DNA from: Deinococcales bacterium
GTDB lineage: Bacteria; Deinococcota; Deinococci; Deinococcales; JAAFIG01
Reading direction: 5' to 3'
Length of the DNA: 64,000 nt
NCBI GenBank assembly: GCA_013298595.1
Contig: JAAFIG010000025.1
Location: 1-64,000, forward strand
Within the stretch, counting starts at the first letter, position 1. Every line of letters begins with the position of its first letter. The position numbers were made by a program, and so were the translations under genes. The notes beneath the pieces are model-generated. The model saw only the letters and a program-made list of their open reading frames with translations. It had not been told where the DNA came from and made no database searches. Shown here piece by piece: positions 42,383 to 50,784 of this stretch.

Positions 42383-42535
42383 TTACTTGAAGCGCGGTGA
42401 TTGAACCGCAATGGTGCTACGACCCTTTGCGCGGCGACGTGACAAGACACGGCGACCGTTGTCTGTTTTCATACGAGCGCGAAAACCGTGGGTTTTAGCG
42501 CGTTTGCGGCGATTTGGTTGCCAAGTACGTTTCAT
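42383..42535 (-). CDS. rpmH: 50S ribosomal protein L34
   Basis: A 50-residue, highly basic protein beginning [18 protein letters not shown] and containing [19 protein letters not shown], the universal L34 pattern. The ATG at 42535 lies just after an AGGGG Shine-Dalgarno. It heads the rpmH-rnpA-yidD-yidC-yifB cluster and has its own promoter and leader hairpin. Confidence 0.97.
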   Translation of the reverse strand: MKRTWQPNRRKRAKTHGFRARMKTDNGRRVLSRRRAKGRSTIAVQSPRFK

Positions 42536-42540
42536 TTTGA

Positions 42541-42574
42541 ACCCCTAAAAGAAAAATCTCGCCCCTTTCGGGGC
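42541..42574 (-). terminator. Terminator-like hairpin in the rpmH leader
   Basis: On the minus strand GCCCC-GAAA-GGGGC is followed by GAGATTTTTCTTTT, between the rpmH promoter and the rpmH ATG. It lies downstream of the predicted start site, so it could be an attenuator of the ribosomal/RNase P operon rather than only the end of scpB transcription. Confidence 0.65.
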
Positions 42575-42583
42575 AGCCTCGAG

Positions 42584-42612
42584 AATATAGCAAATAAACT
42601 CAGAAGGTGCAA
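42584..42612 (-). promoter_or_regulatory. Strong promoter for rpmH operon
   Basis: On the minus strand TTGCAC (42607-42612), a 17-bp spacer, then TATATT (42584-42589), immediately followed by CTCGAGG at the expected transcription start. It lies in the short gap after scpB. Confidence 0.75.
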
Positions 42613-42619
42613 GGGATTT

Positions 42620-43249
42620 TTACCCGCGTAAGAAACCACCCAGTTCACCATCTTCAAGGGCAGGTAAATCCTCGAGGGCAGGTAAACCAAACTCGAGTAA
42701 GAATTTCTCAGTGGTGGCGTATAACATTGGTCTGCCGACCACTTCTTTACGCCCAATGACTTTGACTAATTCGCGTTCTTGTAAGGTGTCTAAAGTGCTA
42801 CCAGCCCCTGCGCCACGCATCAACTCGATTTCGCCACGAGTGATCGGTTGTTTATACGCAACAATCGCCAGTGTTTCAAGAGCAGCATTGGATAAACTTG
42901 GCAGTGGTGGAGGCGAAAGTAACGGCTCGAGAGCAGGTACAACATCTCGTGCCACAATTAAACGGTAACCACCAGCGACAGCTTCGATATCAAACCCCAA
43001 TGCACTTTCACGGAAGCGTTTGCGAAGCATTTCGATCAACCGATGCGAACTTTCAATTGGTAAACCCAATAAATGCCCAATTTCCTTGGGTTTTACAGGT
43101 CTGCCAGCTGCCAGCAACGCCGCCGATAAAACCTCGAGTAGCCGTGATTCAACAGGTTGATGGCTGATTTCAGGCTCGAGGTCGGTTAATTCAGGTATTG
43201 CAAAATTTGGCTCTTCGCCGCTCTCGAGTTGGGTGGTACTCAACGTCAT
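42620..43249 (-). CDS. scpB: Segregation and condensation protein B
   Basis: The non-SMC subunit of condensin, working with SMC and ScpA in chromosome compaction. A 209-residue protein made of two winged-helix domains. It has LLEVLSAALLAAGRPVKPKEIGHLL, GGYRLIVARD, then ALETLAIVAYKQPITRGEIELMRG and VGRPMLYATTEKFLLEFGL, all characteristic. scpA is not in the window. The acidic tail repeats DLPALED. Confidence 0.94.
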   Translation of the reverse strand: MTLSTTQLESGEEPNFAIPELTDLEPEISHQPVESRLLEVLSAALLAAGRPVKPKEIGHLLGLPIESSHRLIEMLRKRFRESALGFDIEAVAGGYRLIVARDVVPALEPLLSPPPLPSLSNAALETLAIVAYKQPITRGEIELMRGAGAGSTLDTLQERELVKVIGRKEVVGRPMLYATTEKFLLEFGLPALEDLPALEDGELGGFLRG

Positions 43250-43276
43250 ATGTTAATTCTGACATGTTTTGCATAA

Positions 43277-43310
43277 GAAAAATCGGACGTGGGGGATCGT
43301 CCGATTTTTC
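43277..43310. terminator. Bidirectional intrinsic terminator after hsp20
   Basis: A perfect 13-bp stem GAAAAATCGGACG / CGTCCGATTTTTC around an 8-nt loop, with A/T tracts on both sides, between hsp20 and scpB. On the minus strand it ends hsp20 transcription. Confidence 0.88.
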
Positions 43311-43340
43311 CCTAGGAGGGAAAGTTATGAAAAAAGTGGT

Positions 43341-43751
43341 TTAGGATTGAATAGCTTTTACTTCGATACGTTTAGCAGTGGCTTCAACAGCTTTTGGAAT
43401 TCGCACGGTTAAAACACCATGCTCGAGACTTGCTTCGATACCTTCATGCACAATCCGTACAGGAATTTGAATACTGCGTTTTTGCTCACCACTTGGGCGT
43501 TCACGCCACAGCACTTTGGCATCATCGGCTTGGGTATCAGCAGGGGTGGCTGTTAAGGTCAAAACATTGCGCTCAAGTTGCAAACTGATTTGATCCACAG
43601 TAAAACCGGGTAAATTAACTTTGACCAGCACAGCATCGGCTGTTTCGAGAACATCGGTACCTGTTTGGCGTTGCACTGTGTTTTGGCTACGCTCGAGGTC
43701 GGCGAGGACGGCATCCATGATTTTCCAAGGGTTGGTGTTGATTCGCATCAT
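43341..43751 (-). CDS. Small heat-shock protein Hsp20
   Basis: A 136-residue alpha-crystallin chaperone that holds unfolding proteins. The crystallin domain (about 35-130) includes LVKVNLPGFTVDQISLQLERNVLTL, a variable loop, then EASLEHGVLTVRIPKA. The usual GVLTI-type motif is present. The ATG at 43751 follows AAAGGAG by 7 nt; a longer upstream frame is rejected because it runs into the promoter. Transcription is probably controlled by HspR through the HAIR operator upstream. Confidence 0.92.
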   Translation of the reverse strand: MMRINTNPWKIMDAVLADLERSQNTVQRQTGTDVLETADAVLVKVNLPGFTVDQISLQLERNVLTLTATPADTQADDAKVLWRERPSGEQKRSIQIPVRIVHEGIEASLEHGVLTVRIPKAVEATAKRIEVKAIQS

Positions 43752-43794
43752 ATGAGTTGCTCCTTTGCTTTCGTAGTGATTTTGTATCACTAAA

Positions 43795-43832
43795 CTTGAG
43801 TGTATTATGCTCAAGTTTTATTACTTTGTCAA
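43795..43832 (-). promoter_or_regulatory. hsp20 promoter with HAIR operator for HspR
   Basis: CTTGAGT-N7-GCTCAAG (43795-43815) matches the HspR-associated inverted repeat CTTGAGT-N7-ACTCAAG with one change. On the minus strand TTGACA (43827-43832), 17 bp, CATAAT (43804-43809) form the promoter, so the operator covers the -10 region. hspR itself is not in the window. Confidence 0.82.
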
Positions 43833-44123
43833 GTAGGTATTTCTAAGTCAAATGGCGCATTTAGTTGGCAATGATAGTATTGCCCGATTCGCTCGAGTGG
43901 TAAATATCCTGTGCGGAACAAGATTTTCTTGAGTAGTCAAGTGATTGGAGCTATTTTACAAAAAACCCGTAAATCAATTTCTTTGTAATAAATCGGTAAT
44001 AACACTAAGAAATTTAAAGAATACAAACCAAAAATTATTAAAAACCTCGAGAAAATATTTTCTATTACAACAAATAAACTCGACTTGACAAGGCAAACTG
44101 CTATGGTTTAACGTAAAAAAGAT
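43833..44123. other. AT-rich intergenic region, no gene recognised
   Basis: Between the hsp20 promoter and the AT-hook gene, about 290 bp without a convincing frame on either strand. It holds only two CTCGAG copies, several A/T runs near 43985-44070, and TTGACA at 44085-44090 with TATGGT or TTTAAC downstream as a possible promoter for the next gene. Confidence 0.5.
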
Positions 44124-44582
44124 ATGAATTTAAAAACTGTTGAGCAAATCCTTGCGGAAAATACCTCTTACAAAGATGTCAGCCTCTACAATGCAATTGT
44201 CGTTGCCATTAAAAAAGGTTCATTGGCTGGAAAAGCAATTCCACTTAACCGCAATGACTCTAATGCTAAATTCAAAATAGCCAAAGCCAGCTCCCGTGGT
44301 GGTAAAAGCGCCATGAAAGATGTGCTTAATTATGTGATTATTGATATGGAAGCATTTAATACATGGTTTGATACCGCCAAAGGTGGTATTCGTACAGTCA
44401 AAACAATCAATCGTACCCAAATGACCATGCCCCATCTTGGCGATATTCTCAGTGGCGCATATACTGCCGAACAACTCAACGAATTTGCGGTTCATGTAGC
44501 AGGTCGGCGTTACGGTGCTCAGCGAGCACCCAAGAAAAGTACCACAACAGGCAAACGCGGCAGACCAAGTAAGAAAAAATAA
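44124..44582 (+). CDS. AT-hook protein of unknown function
   Basis: A 152-residue basic protein. Residues about 35-85 and 90-125 are mixed alpha/beta with no family recognised. The C-terminus GKRGRPSKKK contains an AT-hook core (RGRP) flanked by lysines, which suggests binding to the minor groove of AT-rich DNA. It contains no CTCGAG, unlike nearly all neighbours, has an AT-rich upstream region, and stands alone with its own terminator. It could be a nucleoid-associated or acquired DNA-binding protein. Confidence 0.65.
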   Translation: MNLKTVEQILAENTSYKDVSLYNAIVVAIKKGSLAGKAIPLNRNDSNAKFKIAKASSRGGKSAMKDVLNYVIIDMEAFNTWFDTAKGGIRTVKTINRTQMTMPHLGDILSGAYTAEQLNEFAVHVAGRRYGAQRAPKKSTTTGKRGRPSKKK

Positions 44583-44595
44583 AACAAAACAAGTA

Positions 44596-44625
44596 AACCA
44601 ACCCGACACACAGGGTTGGTTTTTT
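44596..44625 (+). terminator. Intrinsic terminator after the AT-hook gene
   Basis: AACCAACCC and GGGTTGGTT form a 9-bp stem with an 8-nt loop, followed by TTTT. Confidence 0.88.
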
Positions 44626-44671
44626 GATGAGGGGCTATAAAACCTCGTCTACATGTGGCAAAATGCCAAAC

Positions 44672-45469
44672 ATGAACTTGGCAGCATTTATGGGTGAATT
44701 CAAAGCAGAAGCTTACGAACACCTCGAGAAACTCGATCAAGGTTTATTACAACTCGAGCGTGAGCCAAGCAACCAACAACTGATTCGGCAATTATTTCTC
44801 AGCATCCACACCATCAAAGGTGGTGCCAGTATGCTCGAGTTAAAAGTTTTAAAGAATCTGACCCACGCATTTGAAGATGTCTTAGCGCGTTTGCGTGACC
44901 AAAGTGAAACCTGCGATTCTCACACAATTACATTGATGCTCAGAGCACTCGATTTGGTACGAGAAATTATTGATACCAACCCCAATATGGATGTCATGCC
45001 AGCTAATATTGAAGAAATGACCAGCAAACTCCGACAACGAGCCAGCGGTGTGATTATTATCCTCGAGAACTCAAGTAGTAGTAGTGCTATTCAAATGCCA
45101 CCAACATTGGCAAGTATCGAATCCAAAATAGCCCTCCTTCTTGAACCATCCGCCACAGCACGCCATGTCATGACCACACACCTTGAAACAGCTGGTTGGA
45201 CAGTGCAAAGTTACAGCACTACCGAAGAACTCATTACGGTTGTACAGCTTGCAGGTTTACTGGTTATTCCCCTCGAGCCAAATGGCATTAATGGCTTACA
45301 AATAGCTGAAGATTGGCGCGGCAGTGGTATCCAAACACCTGTACTACTTACCGCGCTCGAGTTCAGCCCTGAACAAAAAATAGCAGCCAATACCTTACGC
45401 GTCCAATGTGTGCCCAAACCAAGTTGGCAAGAAACACACTTAACAGAAACTGCTCGAGGTTTCATGTGA
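44672..45469 (+). CDS. Hpt phosphotransfer protein with degenerate receiver domain
   Basis: A 265-residue two-domain signalling protein. An N-terminal Hpt domain (about 5-110) has the phospho-accepting His46 in LSIHTIKGGASML. A C-terminal receiver-like domain (about 148-265) starts ALLLEPSATAR, but the acidic pocket and the phospho-accepting Asp are replaced (LLVIPLEPNGING), though a lysine remains in VPKPS. It probably relays phosphate through Hpt while the second domain is structural. It overlaps the response-regulator gene by GTGA. Confidence 0.8.
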   Translation: MNLAAFMGEFKAEAYEHLEKLDQGLLQLEREPSNQQLIRQLFLSIHTIKGGASMLELKVLKNLTHAFEDVLARLRDQSETCDSHTITLMLRALDLVREIIDTNPNMDVMPANIEEMTSKLRQRASGVIIILENSSSSSAIQMPPTLASIESKIALLLEPSATARHVMTTHLETAGWTVQSYSTTEELITVVQLAGLLVIPLEPNGINGLQIAEDWRGSGIQTPVLLTALEFSPEQKIAANTLRVQCVPKPSWQETHLTETARGFM

Positions 45470-46446
45470 TTGAACCCCGACGAATCCTGATTATCGAAGA
45501 TAGCATGCTGATGCGAAACCTCTTAACAGGATTGCTCGATAGTGCTGGTTACGGCGATGTTCACACCGCAGCCACCCTCGAGCAAGGTTTTACAGCCCTT
45601 GGTTTACGAGGACAAACAGGCGAACAATATAATTTGATCCTGATGGATAAACTTTTACCCGATGGTGATGGTATCGAAGCTATTCGCCAAATCCGAGAAC
45701 ATGCTCACCTGAGTGAAAAACCAATCATCATGGTCACAGGCTTAGAAGACCGCGAAACCCTACGCCAAGCCTTTGATGCAGGAGCAACCGACTTCATTAA
45801 CAAATCCTTTTCTGAAACAGAATTGCTGGCTCGAGTCCGCAGTGCTTTACGCTTAGATGCCGCCATCGAAGCCAGCAAAGCCCGAGAAGCCGATCTGCGA
45901 CGCTTAACTCGTGAACTCGAGAAACTTTCTTATACCGACGGACTGACCAAAATAACCAACCGACGAGGTTTTGACGCAGCCCTCGAGCGCATCTGGAATG
46001 AGTGCTTAGACGCAAAAATGCCAATTAGCCTAATGATGCTTGATGTAGACCATTTCAAAAAATACAACGATTCACTTGGACATCAACAAGGCGACGAATG
46101 CCTGAAAATAATTGCCAGCACCCTCGAGCAAAGTGTTAACAGCAACAACGAAACCCATATGGTTGCCCGTTACGGCGGAGAAGAATTTGCTGCTATATTC
46201 CGCGCCGATAACCACAAAGCCCAATACATTGCCGAGAAACTACGCTTGAGTATTGAAAAATTAGAATTACCACACCCAACCTCGAGCAGCGGACAACACG
46301 TCAGCATTAGTGTTGGTATTGCCACCATGCAACCAAACACACAAAATAATTCAACACAACTGATTAGCAACGCCGACCATGCACTCTACCAAGCTAAAAA
46401 CACAGGAAGAAACCGTGTGGTGGTCAGCGTACTCGAGATAGTGTAA
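45466..46446 (+). CDS. Response regulator with GGDEF output (diguanylate cyclase)
   Basis: A 326-residue PleD/WspR-like protein. The receiver domain (about 5-125) has IIEDS with the acidic pair and phospho-accepting Asp61 in LILMDKLLPDGDG. After a short helix linker the GGDEF domain (about 155-322) has LTKITNRRGFD and an intact GGEEF near 237. The start is GTG 45466 inside the Hpt gene end, preceded by GAGG. The Hpt protein upstream is its likely phosphodonor; no kinase is present in the window. Confidence 0.9.
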   Translation: MIEPRRILIIEDSMLMRNLLTGLLDSAGYGDVHTAATLEQGFTALGLRGQTGEQYNLILMDKLLPDGDGIEAIRQIREHAHLSEKPIIMVTGLEDRETLRQAFDAGATDFINKSFSETELLARVRSALRLDAAIEASKAREADLRRLTRELEKLSYTDGLTKITNRRGFDAALERIWNECLDAKMPISLMMLDVDHFKKYNDSLGHQQGDECLKIIASTLEQSVNSNNETHMVARYGGEEFAAIFRADNHKAQYIAEKLRLSIEKLELPHPTSSSGQHVSISVGIATMQPNTQNNSTQLISNADHALYQAKNTGRNRVVVSVLEIV

Positions 46447-46717
46447 TCCCCAAGATGCACCACCATAATTAATGAATCAATCACCCTATTTATTCTTCAA
46501 AAATCAATAACGGAAACTCTTAAACTTTTTTATCTAATTTTATGGACTTGAAGTCATATTGTAAGGCTGAAAAGAATAATATCTAAAAGTTTTCATGCAC
46601 AATAAGCTCTCAATAAAACACTTGCTAGAAATCACACATCCAAAATAACGTCTCGAACCGTATATCTCTAGAGAAAACAAAATCATCAGCATTCAAAAAG
46701 AATGCACAAGGAGATGT

Positions 46718-47563
46718 ATGAAAAAACTACTCGCTTCAAGTCTTGCTGTGCTTTGTACCACCTACGTTGGCTTTGCTGCCCAACAAAGCCAAACCCCTCG
46801 AGGACGTGTGCTGTACGCCACTACCCAAGATAATCGTTTAGCCAAATTTGGTTCTGAAAATCCTAACTCGAGTGTGACCACACAGGCTTTTACTGGTTTA
46901 GCTGCTAACGAAATCATGCTTGGTCTGGACTTCGGACCTCGAGATGGCAAGTTATACGGTATAAGCAATCAAAATCAGATTTACACGATTAACCCAAGTT
47001 CAGCAATAGTGACAAAAATAGGCTCGAGTGCATTTAATCCAGCCTTAAGTGGATTTTCGTTTGGTATGGATTTCAATCCAACAGTCAACCGAGTTCGTGT
47101 GCATAGCAACCTTGGCTTTAATGCCCGAATCAACCAAGAAACAGGTTCTATTGTAGATTTTGATGCTGCCACGGCTGGCATTCAAACCGACCTAAACCTT
47201 AATTACTCAAGCACTGACAAAAACGCCAACACAAACCCAAGTATTGTAGCCACGGCGTACACCAACAGCAATGCAACTGCCACAACAACAACCCTTTATG
47301 CCATAGACTCGAGACATGACACATTGGTGAGTGTCAGCCCACCCAACGATGGCAAATTAAGCACCATTGGCGCACTAGGCATAGACACCAGTGCCGCCGC
47401 AGGATTTGATATCAGCGGAGCAAGCGACGGCACAGCCTTGGCAGCTTTAACAACCAATGGCATCTCGAGTTTATACACCATCAATTTAACAACGGGCAAA
47501 GCAACAATCGTCGAAACTATAGGTGAAGAATTAATGATTACTGGGTTAGCCATTGCACCATAA
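46718..47563 (+). CDS. Secreted DUF4394-domain protein
   Basis: A 281-residue protein with a signal peptide (MKKLLASSLAVLCTTYVGFA). The DUF4394 pattern follows: LGLDFGPRDGKLYGISNQNQIYTINPSS, FSFGMDFNPTVNRVRVHSN, and repeated LYAID/LYTIN strands, probably a beta-propeller-like fold. The function is unknown; such proteins are usually extracellular. Shine-Dalgarno AAGGAG precedes the ATG. The 271-bp AT-rich gap upstream (46447-46717) shows nothing else recognisable. Confidence 0.78.
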   Translation: MKKLLASSLAVLCTTYVGFAAQQSQTPRGRVLYATTQDNRLAKFGSENPNSSVTTQAFTGLAANEIMLGLDFGPRDGKLYGISNQNQIYTINPSSAIVTKIGSSAFNPALSGFSFGMDFNPTVNRVRVHSNLGFNARINQETGSIVDFDAATAGIQTDLNLNYSSTDKNANTNPSIVATAYTNSNATATTTTLYAIDSRHDTLVSVSPPNDGKLSTIGALGIDTSAAAGFDISGASDGTALAALTTNGISSLYTINLTTGKATIVETIGEELMITGLAIAP

Positions 47564-47623
47564 CCTTGAAACAAAGTGCCAAATAAAAATTCCACGCTCG
47601 AGCCTCGAATTTTAGAGGGAAAA

Positions 47624-50600
47624 CTAGGGCATTAAGACACTGACTTTATTACCAACAATAAACCAGAGTTTGCCATTGCTATCGCTAATAATGTCTGAAA
47701 CACTATTATTACTACTTACTGAAATTATTTGTGGTTGCACATTTGAAGATGTTGTTGTGATGGTACGTCTTCCAAGAGTCGCTCCTGAACTATAATTACC
47801 CACACACCAAAAATAACCATCACTACCAACGGCTAATTGATTGCCACAATTGCCAATAGATGTAATGGTGCCATCAAATGCAATTCGAGTAATACTGCCA
47901 TTACCAATCCAAATAGCATTATCATGAACAAGAATTTTATTACCAGAAATATTGGCTAGTAGTGTAATAGAACCACTGGGTGTAATACGTCCAACGCCAC
48001 CATAGTATTGGGTAAACCAGAAGTTACCATCCGTTGCTAAGACGATGTCACTACTAACAGAGAAGCCTCCAAAGCCAAAATTACCTGCAGGCACAGAAAA
48101 TTCAGTTGCATTTGTGCCATCGGGTTGAATACGTCCAATTTTTGCTGAATCTGTTCGTAAGAACCAAATGTTACCATCTGCTCCAAAGGTTAAAGCAGCA
48201 GGTTGAACACCACTTGGTAAAGCTATTTCAGAGGTTGCATTCGCTGGTGTTACCTTGACAAATTTATTTGAAAAAGAAATCCATACGTTTCCGAAAGCAT
48301 CAAGTGTCATATCTCGAGCACTGTCATACCCAACAAAGTTTGGAATTGCAACTCGAGACGCGGAAGTATTGGCACTGACTTTTACTAAGTTCAAGGCTGG
48401 GGATGAACCCGTGAAATCAGTCTCGAGGAAATACACATCACCATTGTTTCCTTTAAGTAGATTTGTTGGGTTACTGGCATTAAATTCAGTGACACCATAG
48501 TAAGTGTACTTGGTTAATGCTGAAACAACTGATGTACCTCGAGTATTCTGCATTGTTACATCTACTGTGCTAGCAATACTAGCTGGTACAACAACAGTCA
48601 TTGAATTTGAACTGTTTAACGTTTTACTAGTAACTTCGCTGGTTCCGAAAAAGACTCGAGTATTAATATCAAAATTTGAACCATTGATGATGATGTTGTT
48701 GCCACCTGTTGCAACCCCACCTTGTGCTATCAGATCAGTTATAACTGGGCGAAAATCAAGTGTAGTAGATGCAACGGAAGCCCCGTAAAATATATCTGGA
48801 TTAAATTGTATTGCGTAAACTCGGAATTTGTAAGTGCGAGTTGTATCAAGGGCTAGGTCATACCAGTTTTGTGGACTATAGCTAGATGCTCTTTCTTTGA
48901 TAATTACACCTGTTTGAGCATCAATAATTTCTGTGGAATATTCTGTCTGTATTAGTTGACCTGGTGGTGTTACAGGTAAGACATCCCAACTTAGAGAAGC
49001 GTATGCAGTTGACGAGTTACGAGCAATTACATTTTTTACGCTTGCTAATCTCTGGCTTGCATCTATTGCAAAGGTTACACCACCAGTTGTTTTTGTGGCA
49101 CGTCTGACTGTATATGTTCCAGAAACAACAGGTATTTCACTGAGGATGGTTGTTGGATAACCAAACCCATTTTTATATGTGGCAACCAGTGGTTGGTCAT
49201 TGTTCCAACTCGGTGGTCCAACAATTGTGACTTGGAAATCAGTGGATGCCATTCCACTATAAGATAAACGAATGGCAGTGCCCAGCGATTGATCCTCAAG
49301 GTTATATGTACTACCTGAAGCGATTAAACCACCAACATTAATATACATATAATTAGTTATAAAGGTCGCACTTTTGACACTTGCTCTGATTTGTACAGCA
49401 CCTGTTTTTTTAGCGGTTACAACTCCATTAGGGTTTATTTCAAGCACACTTGGATTATCAGAAGACCAGTTAATATCTGATGCTAAAAATTGATAACCAT
49501 CTTCTGCGATAGCTGACAAGGTTGTGGTATCGCCGACCTCGAGTGCCGTATTTGCGCTATTAATTGTCATACTTCCTGTTGGCGTGAAGCGCCAAGTGAC
49601 ATCTGTAGGTGTTGGATCAGTTGAAATGCGGACAGTTGTGCTATTGATAACTTCAAAAAGTACTGTATTCCAACCTTGCTGAAAAGTGGCATCAACAGTT
49701 TGGGTTTGCCCATTACTGGTACATGAGCCTTTCCAAGTACTCGCTTTATCAACATAGATATAATTTACTCGTTTGAAACCAGTTGGTGTCGGTCCAGTAA
49801 AATTATTGTCTAAATTAGAACGATATAGCTGTCCACTCATTTTATCTGTCGCTGTTACAATATCAAAAGTAGCAGATGCACCTTTGGTATCCGCAGGTGT
49901 TAGAACCAAAGTTGTTCCACAAGTGGAAGAAGTAAATATGGGATCCAAATTTGTTAATGCTGGTGGTAATGTTAGATCAAGTTCTCCTGCCTGAGTTAAT
50001 GTTCCTTGAGCAATATTTTGAGCATTGCCATTCACATAAACTTTTCCTTTTAATACTCGAGCACCTCGAGTCCAAGAGTCTAATGTTCCCATAATTTTAT
50101 CAGCAGGTTCTTGAGCCACATTGATAGTCACGGTTTTTGTTGTTTCACCTTGACTATTTATTGCCGTAAGCGTGTATGTTTTAGTTGTAGTTAAGCTGAC
50201 TACTTTATCTGTTCCTGTGACAGTTCCAACGCCTTGGTCTATGCTCAGACTATCTGCGCCTGTTACTTGCCAAGCTAATGTACTCGAGCCACCACCAAAG
50301 GGCAGTGTGGCTGGACCTGCGGTGAATGCTGTAATAGTCGGTTTGGCTTGAGCTACGGTTACAACAACTGTTTTCTGGGTATTGCCAGCGCTGTTCGTTG
50401 CTGTTAGGGTATAGGTGGTGGTGGTATTGGTAGTAATTGTTTTTTGATTTCCTGTAACTACACCAACATTTTGATCAATTGCTAAACTTGTTGCTCCGTC
50501 TACTTGCCATGCAAGTGTTGTTTCTCCACCGCCTATCGGTAATGACGATGGGCTTGCAGTCAATGTATTTATCGTGGGTGGTGTCACCACTGGTGCTGGA

Positions 50601-50656
50601 CATGCCACAAGAATGGCTGCTAATGCTGTCAGAAGATACTGCTGTAGTTTTTTCAT
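47624..50656 (-). CDS. Large lipoprotein with Ig-like domains and a Vgb-type beta-propeller
   Basis: About 1010 residues. A lipoprotein signal (LLTALAAILVACPAP, lipobox LVAC) is followed by two near-identical Ig-like repeats (about 30-200, each with TLAWQV and TTTTYTLTA). A region with a bacterial Ig-like (Big2) segment (ALEVGDTTTLSAIAEDGY) follows, then an IPT/TIG domain (NIIINGSNFDINTRVFFG). The last part, about 730-1010, is a propeller of the virginiamycin B lyase type (GADGNIWFLR, TDGNFWFTQ, SDGYFWCV repeats). Likely outer-surface attached. CTCGAG is about threefold rarer than elsewhere. Confidence 0.75.
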   Translation of the reverse strand: MKKLQQYLLTALAAILVACPAPVVTPPTINTLTASPSSLPIGGGETTLAWQVDGATSLAIDQNVGVVTGNQKTITTNTTTTYTLTATNSAGNTQKTVVVTVAQAKPTITAFTAGPATLPFGGGSSTLAWQVTGADSLSIDQGVGTVTGTDKVVSLTTTKTYTLTAINSQGETTKTVTINVAQEPADKIMGTLDSWTRGARVLKGKVYVNGNAQNIAQGTLTQAGELDLTLPPALTNLDPIFTSSTCGTTLVLTPADTKGASATFDIVTATDKMSGQLYRSNLDNNFTGPTPTGFKRVNYIYVDKASTWKGSCTSNGQTQTVDATFQQGWNTVLFEVINSTTVRISTDPTPTDVTWRFTPTGSMTINSANTALEVGDTTTLSAIAEDGYQFLASDINWSSDNPSVLEINPNGVVTAKKTGAVQIRASVKSATFITNYMYINVGGLIASGSTYNLEDQSLGTAIRLSYSGMASTDFQVTIVGPPSWNNDQPLVATYKNGFGYPTTILSEIPVVSGTYTVRRATKTTGGVTFAIDASQRLASVKNVIARNSSTAYASLSWDVLPVTPPGQLIQTEYSTEIIDAQTGVIIKERASSYSPQNWYDLALDTTRTYKFRVYAIQFNPDIFYGASVASTTLDFRPVITDLIAQGGVATGGNNIIINGSNFDINTRVFFGTSEVTSKTLNSSNSMTVVVPASIASTVDVTMQNTRGTSVVSALTKYTYYGVTEFNASNPTNLLKGNNGDVYFLETDFTGSSPALNLVKVSANTSASRVAIPNFVGYDSARDMTLDAFGNVWISFSNKFVKVTPANATSEIALPSGVQPAALTFGADGNIWFLRTDSAKIGRIQPDGTNATEFSVPAGNFGFGGFSVSSDIVLATDGNFWFTQYYGGVGRITPSGSITLLANISGNKILVHDNAIWIGNGSITRIAFDGTITSIGNCGNQLAVGSDGYFWCVGNYSSGATLGRRTITTTSSNVQPQIISVSSNNSVSDIISDSNGKLWFIVGNKVSVLMP

Positions 50657-50784
50657 ACTTTTCCCTGCTCCTAATTTATTGTTCATAGATTTTAAACTAG
50701 CCAAATCGAAACTCGTCCTCTAGGTCAGAAGACGAGTAATTATACGATGGTTATTAGAATTTCGTTCCCTAATTTGACCTAACC

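Noticed and set aside
43313-43343. Tiny ORF with a perfect AGGAGG and ATG reading MKKVV
   Set aside because: Five codons only, between the hsp20 stop and its terminator on the other strand; most likely chance.
50711-50737. Terminator between korB and the large lipoprotein
   Set aside because: ACTCGTC/GACGAGT can pair, but the stem is short, the loop long and no T-run follows on either strand.
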